From CAVWCW01 sp963753615 (GTDB lineage Bacteria > Pseudomonadota > Gammaproteobacteria > Chromatiales > Chromatiaceae), in the NCBI GenBank assembly GCA_963753615.1, contig CAVWCW010000008.1, positions 62,001-126,000 on the forward strand: 64,000 nt of DNA. Direction: 5' to 3'. A program made the translations under genes and the position numbers. The notes beneath the pieces were generated by a model, which saw only the letters and a list, made by a program, of their open reading frames with translations, was not told the DNA's origin and made no database searches. Below, one piece after another: positions 56,551-64,000 of the stretch. Positions within the stretch are counted from its first letter, which is position 1; the number at the start of each line of letters is the position of its first letter.

Positions 56551-57405
56551 TCAGCGCAAGTTGCTCTTGTAGAAGGGTATCTTGGCGTTGCGGGCGGCCG
56601 AGAAGTTGGCGAAGTCCATGGTAACGGTCGCCAGCTCGACGCCGTCGAAGTTGGCATCGGTGACATTGGCGCTGCGCAGGATCGCGCCGCCGAGCACTGC
56701 ATGGGATAAATCCACCCCCGTGAGGTTGGCGTGCCTGAAGTTGGCGTCTTCGGCGGATACGCAGTGCAGTCGGGCCCCGCTAAGGTCGGCGCCTTCCAGA
56801 TTGGCCAGGTTGAGCACGGTAAAGCTTTGGTTGTGCATCCCCTCCAGGTTGGCGCCGCTGAGATTCGCCTTGATCAGGTTGGCGTCGTTGAGGTGGCTGT
56901 TTCGGAGGTCCGCTCCGGCCAGGTTGGCTTCCCGCAGGTTGGCGCCGATCAGCAACGCGTCGTTGCATACCACACCGGCTAGATTGGCCCGGAAAAGCGA
57001 GGCGCCGCGCAGATCGGCAAAGCTTAGCACCGCATTCTCCAGATTGGCCTCGCGAAGCTCCGCGTTGCAAAGGTTCGCGCGGAATAGATTCGCCCCCTGT
57101 AGATTGCTGTTCATCAGCATGGCCGCGTTGGAGCCGATAGGGTCCCCGAGCTTGGCGGAGGTAAGGTCCGCGTTTTGCAGGTTGGCGTCGTTGAGGTGTG
57201 CGCCCTGGAGGTAGGCGCCGACGAGCGACGCCTCGGCTAGGTCGGCGCCGACCAGGTCGGCGAGTTCCAAACGGGCATGGCTGAGGTCAGCGCCGCGTAG
57301 GTCGGCATTCTCCAGCCGCATGTCGCGCAGGTCTGCGCCCGCCAGGGTGTCGGCTTCGATGCTTGCCAGCACTTCGCCGGTGTTTTTGTTTTTGATTTCG
57401 ATCAT
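56551..57405 (-). CDS. Pentapeptide-repeat protein
   Basis: 284 aa made almost wholly of A(D/N)LXX pentapeptides from about residue 25 (ADLRDMRLENADLRGADLSH) to 275, which fold as a right-handed quadrilateral beta-helix. Only a short N-terminal cap (MIEIKNKNTGEVLASIEADT) and C-terminal end differ. Such proteins can mimic DNA (quinolone-resistance type) or act as scaffolds. No gyrase-related gene is near. It starts at ATG 57405. The 57406-57921 gap contains an AT-rich stretch (57735-57825) that could hold the promoter of the RND gene, but no gene. Confidence 0.88.
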   Translation of the reverse strand: MIEIKNKNTGEVLASIEADTLAGADLRDMRLENADLRGADLSHARLELADLVGADLAEASLVGAYLQGAHLNDANLQNADLTSAKLGDPIGSNAAMLMNSNLQGANLFRANLCNAELREANLENAVLSFADLRGASLFRANLAGVVCNDALLIGANLREANLAGADLRNSHLNDANLIKANLSGANLEGMHNQSFTVLNLANLEGADLSGARLHCVSAEDANFRHANLTGVDLSHAVLGGAILRSANVTDANFDGVELATVTMDFANFSAARNAKIPFYKSNLR

Positions 57406-57921
57406 GGTTCACCAGCCTTTGCCTATCCACGCGGCTCTGGGGCGCCCGTCGAGCGTCCTTGGTCGCTTGTTTATGATGCTTCGAGAATATAACCCGTATC
57501 CTTTGGCGCCACCAGTTGCGGATACCCGGCGCTGCCTGGCTTGCGGGACCGGCTCAACGGCCTGATTCCTTTCCCCCTAATATTCTCGGCGGCCACCGGC
57601 ATTTCGGAATTGATCCCCCGCAATCGGCGGCAGGATAGGGTGACTGGTGATCAACCCGGAAGGGGTTTACCTGACGGCTGTCAAGTGAACCGCAAATTCT
57701 TCCCCAGGGGGCGGTGTCCGAGGAGAGCGAAGGGTTCATTTCGTGATTCATGTGAATTCTATTATTATTCTAGTAATAAAATGATAAATCGATTAAAAAT
57801 TAGAATAGAAAAGGGGATCAATTAGAAGGGAGCGGGGCGCGAGCGAGCCGGAGCCAATCGGGCGACTGCTATAATCCCCCATAGAACGTGCCGGAATATT
57901 GAACTACTAGAGGGGACGCAC

Positions 57922-60900
57922 ATGGCCGAATCCCCCCCGAAGTACCGATCGCGCCGTCCCGCTCTGGATCACCCGCCTCTGCCCCACCGGCCGCAGCCGC
58001 CGTTGGGCTTGGCCGGCAATCTGGCGCGTACCTTCATCGATTCCCCGTTGTCCCCCTTGCTGTTGGTCGCCACACTGGCGATCGGGCTGCTCGGGCTGCT
58101 GTTCACTCCGCGCCAGGAGGACCCGGAGATCTCGGTGCCGATGATCGATATCTTCTTCACCTACCCGGGCGCCAGTTCGGAGCAAGTGGCGACTTTGGCC
58201 ATCGACCCGCTGGAGCGCATGATGAGTGCAATCCCCGGGGTAAAACACGTCTACTCGGCCGCTTCCCGCGGCCGCGGCATGGTGACGGTGCGCTTCATCG
58301 TCGGCGAGCCCCTGGGTGAGTCCATCGTCAAGGTCCACGACAAGCTGCAGTCGAATCTGGACAAGATCCCGCCCGGGGTCTCCATGCCCCTGGTGCAGCC
58401 CAAGGGCATCGACGACGTGCCCATCGTGACCGTTACCCTTTGGTCCGAGCAGTTGCATGACGGGGCCCTTCGGCGCATCGCCTTCGATGTACTCCAGCAG
58501 CTAAAGGAGGTACGCAATACGGGCGCCAGCTTCGTGGTGGGCGGGCGTCCGGAGCAGGTGCGGGTGGAGGTGCTGCCCGAGAAGCTGAGCGGGTTCGACG
58601 TCAGCCTGGACCAGGTGGCGGCCACCATCCGCGCCGCCAATGCGGAGCAGGACACCGGCTTCGTGGAGGACTCGGACGTACGCTTCAACGTGTCGGTGGG
58701 CAGCTACCTGCGCAGCGCCGCAGATGTGGAACGCCTGGTGGTGTCCAGCCAGTACGGGAGCCCGGTCTATATCAAGGACGTCGCCCGGGTGGTGGACGGG
58801 CCCGCCGAGACCGAGCGCATGGCCACCTACTACAGCGGACCCGCCCAGCAGCAGGGGCTTCCGCTCACCCTGGGCGCTCCGGCGGTGACCCTGGCGATTG
58901 CCAAGAAGGAGGACACCAACGGGGTGCAGGTGGCCAACGACATCCTGGCCCAACTGGAGACCCTGAAGGGAGACCTGATCCCGACGGAGGTCCAGGTCAG
59001 CATCACCCGCAACTATGGCAAGACCGCCAACGACAAGGTCAACGAGCTGTTGTTTTCCCTGCTCGGCGCTACCTTCGCCGTCAGCATCCTGTGCTGGGTC
59101 ACCATCGGCGGCCGGCCGGCCTTGGTGGTGATCATTGTTATTCCGGTGGTGATCCTGATCACCATCTGGTCGGCCTGGGCCCTGGGCTACACCATCAACC
59201 GGGTCAGCCTGTTCGCCCTGATCTTCGCCATCGGCATCTTGGTGGACGACGCCACGGTGGTGGTGGAAAACATCTTCCGCCGTTGGCTGCAGGAGGAAGA
59301 GACCAGCCTCCCCATCGCAGTGGACGCGGTGCGCGAGGTGGGCAACCCCACCATTATCGCTACCCTGGCGGTGCTCTCGGCCCTGCTCCCAATGGGCTTT
59401 GTCAGCGGCATGATGGGGCCTTATATGCTGCCGATCCCGCTGCTCGGTTCGGTGGCCATGATCTTCTCGCTGTTCGCCGCCTTCGTGTTCACGCCCTGGT
59501 TCGCCTACCGCCTGCGCCCGCCGATGAAGAAGCTGCAGCGGGCCGAGGCGCGCGAGCGGAGAGTCCAGGACATCATCGGCCGCGTCTACCGGCCCCTGAT
59601 CCTGCCCCTGCTCAACAGCCGGCTTAAGGGCCATATCTTTCTCTGGACCATCGTGGTGGCATTCTTCGCCGCTTGCAGCATGTTCTACACCAAGGCGGTG
59701 GTAGTGAAGATGCTGCCCTTCGACAACAAGCCAGAATTCAATGTAGTGATCAACATGCCCGAAGGCACGGCGCTGCCGATCACCTCCAACGTCGCCCACC
59801 AGGTCGCGATGGCGTTGCTCCAGATGCCGGAGGTCACCGCCGTTCAGGCCTATTCCGGTACCGCTTCGCCGTTTAACTTCAACGGCATGGTGCGCCACTA
59901 CTACCTCAGAGAGAACACCTGGGAGGGCGATGTACAGGTGATGTTGGTGGACAAGAACGAGCGCGAGCGCAGCAGCCATCAACTGGCCAGCCAGGCCCGC
60001 CACCTGCTGACCCCGATCGCCGAGCGCCTTGGCGCCCGCATTGCGGTGGTGGAGATGCCCCCGGGCCCGCCGGTGCTGCAGACCCTGGTGGCCGAAGTCT
60101 ACGGGCCGAATGCCGATACCCGCCGCCAGGTGGCGAGGGATCTGGTGCAGATCTGGGAGGATACGCCCAACGTCGCCGACGTGGACGATTATATGACCAG
60201 TCCTTACACCCGCTGGCACTTTGCAGTGGCGACCGAAAAGGCGACCCGGCGCGGGGTTTCGGTAGAGACCATCGGGCGCAACCTCGATATGGCCATGGGC
60301 GGTTATCAACTCGGCGACATTAAGCGCGGCACGGTGATGGAACCCACCTACCTGGTTCTGCAGATGCCGTTGGAGGCCCGTTCTAAGCTGGCCCGGCTGA
60401 CCCACCTGCCGATCCCCAGCGACCGCGGCGGCAATATCGCCCTGTCGGAGCTCGGCTACTTCCATCAGTTAGCAGAGGATCCGATCATCTACCACAAGGA
60501 TCTACGCCCTATGGAATACGTGGTGGCGGAGATGGAGGGCCGCCTCGGCGCCCCGATCTACGGAATGCTCGGGGTGGAAGATAGGCTGGCGGAGTACACC
60601 ACCCCGGACGGGGTGCACATTTCCGGCACGCTCACCGGGCCGCCGGACAGCGACGCCGAGTCCGGTTTCGAGTGGAGCGGGGAGTGGGTGGTGACCTACG
60701 AGACCTTCCGCGACCTGGGCCTGGCGTTCGCCGCCGCCCTGCTGCTGATCTACATTCTGCTGGTGTGGGAGTTCGGCAACTTTATCCAGCCGGCCATTAT
60801 CATGGCGCCGATTCCGCTAACCCTGATCGGCATCATCCCCGGCCACTGGCTGCTCGATGCCGAGTTCACCGCTACCTCCATGATCGGGTTCATAGCCCTG

Positions 60901-61235
60901 GCGGGCATCGAAGTGCGCAATTCCATCTTGCTGGTGGACTTCGCCAAGAACGAGATCCACCGCGGCGCCGGCGTGCGCGAGGCGGTGGTGCGAGCCGGAC
61001 GCACCCGCATGCGCCCGATCTGGGTCACCGACCTCACGATGATGGCCGGCGCCTTTGCCATCATCTTTCGACCCTATCTTCCAGGGCATGGCGGTCTCGC
61101 TGCTGTTCGGGCCCATCGTCGCCGTGCCCTTTGACGCTGCTCGTGGTGCCTCTGGGCTGCATCTCTGCCAGCGGGGCGTTCTGCATGGTGGAAGAGGGTG
61201 AGACCGAAGTCGCTCCCGAAGCCTGTTGCGAGTGA
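57922..61235 (+). CDS. RND-family efflux transporter permease, two frameshifts near the end
   Basis: About 1100-aa inner-membrane proton-driven efflux pump. Two large periplasmic loops and 12 helices can be traced: first helix (SPLLLVATLAIGLLGLLF), porter motifs (DIFFTYPGASSEQVA, GVSMPLVQPKGIDDVPIV), the proton-relay Asp pair in IGILVDDATVVVENIFRRW and the final helices LVWEFGNFIQPAIIM and NSILLVDFAKNEIHRGAG. Near 61070 and 61130 single indels displace the end, which continues FDPIFQGMAVSLLFGPIV and LTLLVVPLGCISASGAFC to TGA 61235. No membrane-fusion protein or outer-membrane channel gene is adjacent, so its partners must lie elsewhere. The substrate is unknown. Confidence 0.88.
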
Positions 61236-61517
61236 AGGCCGGAAGCGGCCGGCGCCGGGCGCACGCGAAGATACGTGGCACTGTGCAAATCGAATACGGC
61301 CAACAGCGCCCATCGGGATCGCTCGAGATCAAGGTTCTCGGGCACCGCCGATTCCTGTGCCTTCGGAGGATGCCCATGGGATTTGCTCCTGACGCTATCT
61401 CACCGCAATCAAAGCTGCCGCGAAAGCCGGGGAAGGGAACTGGCGGGTGTGGGCCGCGGCCGTCGAAGCACAGCCCGCACCGCTGCCGGTCTCTGGAAAT
61501 CGAATATTGTCGATTGG

Positions 61518-62807
61518 CTAGGGGGCTGGATTCGGAGGTTGCGCGGCCGTCTCGCGCTCGGCCCGTTCGAGGTAAGGAACCCAATCGAGGGTTTGAACTC
61601 CGGATAGCGCGACCGGACGGGTGACGAAGAACATCACCGCGCGCAACCCGTCGGAAAAATAACCGGATTGCCCAGGATCGCGATCGTCTTGCGAGTGCTC
61701 GTCGCCGGTCGCACTGCCTTCGGCGAAACCGAGCCTGGCCAGTCCTCCGGAGTAGATCAGATCCTGGATCAACAGGTTTCTGGCCTCGTCTACGTACGGG
61801 TGCAGCTCAAGCTGCGCTGCATCGGCGACCGCAAAACGTCCGCCGACCGGTCGCCCCACCTGCATGAGAAAAACCAATTGACCCTTGTAACGTAACGGCG
61901 TCACCCATCCCCGTAACCAGTAAGCCGGGACCTCTTGACCCGCTTTGCGCGCCACCAAGTCCGGTCGCCGGCCGAACACTTGTTGGACGTCATCGTAATC
62001 CTTTCTATCGATACGGAATCCCCGGCGGACCAGCGCGGCCGCGATATCCGCAACATGTCCAACAAAGACTAGGTTCAGTGGATCGCCGGCTCCGGCTCCG
62101 TCCGTTCCCGATGCACAGCAGGGCAATCGCTCCAACGCGTCGCGTAAGACATCGAGATCGTCAAAGTCCTCCCGTGGCTCCCTTGCGTAATGTTGTATAA
62201 CCTCCAGTGCAGTTTCGTCGGGAGGGTCGTCAGGGACGGGCAGAAACAGGGTGAAGGGAATGACTTTGCCCGGCCCTAGCAGGTCGACGTTCACCACCCG
62301 TGTCCGGTGATGGGGATTGGTGAAGATGATGCCGCCAACCCTGGAGTAGGGCGGGATCGGGTTCTGAAAATCGAGCGCATCGAAATGTTCGTCGATGGCC
62401 GCATTCTTCTCCGAGGAGAGTGCAGCGTGGAAGGACCAGGCCACCTCGAGCGGGGAAAAGTAATCCGGGTCGGTCCCGGCACGCAATAGCCAGAGCGTGT
62501 CCTCGGTCGCGTTTTCCACCTCCAACCATAACGGTTGAATGCCGATGGAATTGACGTCCTTCCCGAAAATGCGCAGGCTCTCTTCGGCGCTGAGCACGGC
62601 AGCGCTGAGGCGCACATCGCCCACCGCTTCGGTCACCGCCCTGGCCCGTATCTCCGGATCTTCTTCCACCGCTTCGGGTGCCTGCCAGGTCGCGCAGCCG
62701 CCTATCGTCGCAGCCAGCACGCCCGCACCGAGCGTGGCGACCAGCCTTGGGGAGCGGGGAGGGCGGCGGGGCGAGTTTAGCGACGATCGGGTAACCTTAC
62801 ATTTCAT
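61518..62807 (-). CDS. LssY_C-domain lipoprotein
   Basis: 429 aa from ATG 62807. A basic leader and lipobox (TIGGC) near residue 38 mark a lipoprotein. The body matches the LssY C-terminal domain: QPLWLEVENATEDTLWLLRA, then VVNVDLLGPGKVIPFTLFLP, GDPLNLVFVGHVADIAAALV and WVTPLRYKGQLVFLMQVGRP. LssY_C proteins are found with DedA-like membrane proteins or alone; function unknown. Its ATG overlaps the stop of the paralogous upstream gene (62804-62807). The 280 bp between the RND gene and this one hold nothing recognisable. Confidence 0.8.
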   Translation of the reverse strand: MKCKVTRSSLNSPRRPPRSPRLVATLGAGVLAATIGGCATWQAPEAVEEDPEIRARAVTEAVGDVRLSAAVLSAEESLRIFGKDVNSIGIQPLWLEVENATEDTLWLLRAGTDPDYFSPLEVAWSFHAALSSEKNAAIDEHFDALDFQNPIPPYSRVGGIIFTNPHHRTRVVNVDLLGPGKVIPFTLFLPVPDDPPDETALEVIQHYAREPREDFDDLDVLRDALERLPCCASGTDGAGAGDPLNLVFVGHVADIAAALVRRGFRIDRKDYDDVQQVFGRRPDLVARKAGQEVPAYWLRGWVTPLRYKGQLVFLMQVGRPVGGRFAVADAAQLELHPYVDEARNLLIQDLIYSGGLARLGFAEGSATGDEHSQDDRDPGQSGYFSDGLRAVMFFVTRPVALSGVQTLDWVPYLERAERETAAQPPNPAP

Positions 62808-64000
62808 CGGTCTCGCCCCTTGGCTTGGTCGACGAAGCCGCCCTTGCGCCCCTCCCAGGGCAGAAATTCGATTTCCGCCAGCGACCGGGGATGGAGGTCG
62901 AATATCAACACCGCCCGAAAGCCGTCGGTGTAGTAGGGGTCGGTAGTCAGATTTCGCCTGGGAGCATCCTTGGACGCCGGGCCGACACCAGCGACCAGGC
63001 CGATCGCGGCGAGGTTTTGGGAATACGCCATATCCTCGGTCAAGGCCGTTCGGGCTTCGTCCACCTGGGGGTCGATCTTGTGGGTGGTGAGATAGGGCGA
63101 GTGGATGGTGAGCCGAGTGCCGATGTCACGGCTGATTTGCCCCACCCAGACCGGCTTTCCCCGGAAGCGCATGGGACTGAGCCAGAGGCGCAGGTGGTTG
63201 CGCTGGTGGATGTTGTCGCGCGCCCGCTGCAGCGCAAGGTCCTGGGGGCGCCCATACAGGTAGAGTGGGCTCACCGGCGCATAGGGATAACGCTCGCCTG
63301 CGAGCACGGATTGGGCCATCCTGAGCACCGACCCGTGCCAGGTTTCCTCGGTGGGCTGCCAGCCGCGACGAGCGAGCGCGGGAAAGGCGTCGTCCCGCCC
63401 GCCGACGACCACCAGGTTGAGCGGGTCGCCGTCGCGTGTTCCCTTTTTGTTGGTGACGCAGCAGGGCAGTTCTTCGAGCGCGGCCTGGAACGCTTCCGCA
63501 TCCGTATATTCGACGATTTCTTCTTCGAGATAGCTGTCTTGGAAAAATTCCCGCGACTGATAGTCGGCGCGAAAACCCGGCACGTCGTTCAGGAAAGAAA
63601 AAGTCCTGAGACGACCATCCGCGATCAGATCGACCTGGACCATCTTCACGCCTTCGTCGAGGTTGGTGAGCACGAAGCCGGACACCGTGGCCCCGGGAGG
63701 AACCGGGTTTTGGAAGGCAAGCTCCCGGAATCGCCGCTCGATGGCGCGCTCCTGGCCTTTCGAGGCGAAGACGTCCGCCGCCTCGGTGGCAGGGAAAAAG
63801 TGCGGATCGAGTCCAGGCGACAGCAGCCAATAGGTCTTGTCGTCACGATTTTCCACCTCGATCCACACCGGCTGGATATTCTTGGCCGCAAGGGGTACGC
63901 CGTAAACGGACAGGCTCTCCACGGCGGAGAGGACGCTGGTGGAGACGCGCATTCCATCTTCGGTGCGGGAGATGGCGCGTTCTCTGAAATCCGGGCCTGT
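62804..64000 (-). CDS. LssY_C-domain protein, paralogue (5' end beyond the window)
   Basis: Runs off the right edge. In-frame sequence upstream of an internal ATG at 63952 still resembles the neighbour's N-terminal region (EDPEIRARAVTEAVG in the neighbour; PDFRERAISRTEDGMRVS here), so the true start lies outside the window. The same domain follows (QPVWIEVENRDDKTYWLLSP, DPLNLVVVGGRDDAFPALAR, WLSPMRFRGKPVWVGQISRD). It overlaps the downstream paralogue by four bases (ATGA), so the two are translationally coupled and are probably a tandem duplication. Confidence 0.8.
   Translation of the reverse strand, partial: TGPDFRERAISRTEDGMRVSTSVLSAVESLSVYGVPLAAKNIQPVWIEVENRDDKTYWLLSPGLDPHFFPATEAADVFASKGQERAIERRFRELAFQNPVPPGATVSGFVLTNLDEGVKMVQVDLIADGRLRTFSFLNDVPGFRADYQSREFFQDSYLEEEIVEYTDAEAFQAALEELPCCVTNKKGTRDGDPLNLVVVGGRDDAFPALARRGWQPTEETWHGSVLRMAQSVLAGERYPYAPVSPLYLYGRPQDLALQRARDNIHQRNHLRLWLSPMRFRGKPVWVGQISRDIGTRLTIHSPYLTTHKIDPQVDEARTALTEDMAYSQNLAAIGLVAGVGPASKDAPRRNLTTDPYYTDGFRAVLIFDLHPRSLAEIEFLPWEGRKGGFVDQAKGRDR

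Noticed and set aside
57735..57830. AT-rich stretch considered as replication origin or attachment site
   Set aside because: No DnaA boxes, repeats or integrase; more likely a promoter region.
58501..60465. 654-codon minus-strand frame inside the RND gene
   Set aside because: Antisense composition only; the RND sequence explains the region.

Overview
The window looks like a chromosomal segment of a GC-rich, sulfur-oxidising gammaproteobacterium (Chromatiales-like). Evidence is the SoxXA cytochrome pair, class I PHA synthase with phasin, glutathione-dependent formaldehyde oxidation, a YebG homologue behind a gammaproteobacterial-type SOS box, REP-associated tyrosine transposases (RAYTs) and an Aap-type amino-acid ABC importer. 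The taxon is inferred from gene content only.

Layout. 1-4789 (+): end of an aapQMP importer operon, an AEC-type permease and a DUF4403-like protein. 4810-7339: a PDC-sensor protein opposite an unknown gene translationally coupled to a cysteine hydrolase. 7352-19598: a one-carbon/organosulfur island with a TetR regulator, a periplasmic SBP56-type methanethiol oxidase (mtoX), a SCO1-MauG fusion and a second SCO1. These are followed by a TlpA-like thioredoxin, glutathione-dependent formaldehyde dehydrogenase, S-formylglutathione hydrolase and, on the opposite strand, an NAD-linked two-subunit formate dehydrogenase. Together they would take CH3SH through HCHO and formate to CO2 and NADH, releasing H2S and H2O2. 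Two nearly identical promoter/operator boxes (around 8076 and 12302) precede mtoX and the tlpA-formaldehyde block and probably bind the TetR protein.

19901-24790: small membrane protein, outer-membrane protein pseudogene, lipoprotein hydrolase, then two 93%-identical RAYT transposases bounded by inverted REP-like boxes. 24943-30623: cell-envelope/glycan genes (ELM1-like, methyltransferase, glycosyltransferase, ABC exporter). 31445-34760: PHA synthase carrying a C-terminal helix-hairpin-helix, phasin, small conserved protein. 34913-36134: intact IS3-family element. 36371-44224: mixed accessory region with a RAYT remnant, a Cache-HAMP sensor pair, an EEP/phospholipase D deletion remnant and an orphan 492-aa protein.

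44260-53045: intradiol dioxygenase, ABC-2 exporter coupled to soxXA and interrupted by a 239-bp MITE-like element, creatininase-like protein, gltX, glnS, yebG. 53236-64000: S1-domain protein, hydrolase, tRNA-Ala(GGC), tRNA-Glu(TTC), pentapeptide-repeat protein, RND pump and two LssY_C-domain genes.

Single-base indels break the frame of many otherwise well-conserved genes while the protein continues in another frame. The pattern looks more like base-calling error than decay, so these are annotated as CDS with the shift described. True remnants are marked pseudogene. No CRISPR array, rRNA or prophage was seen.
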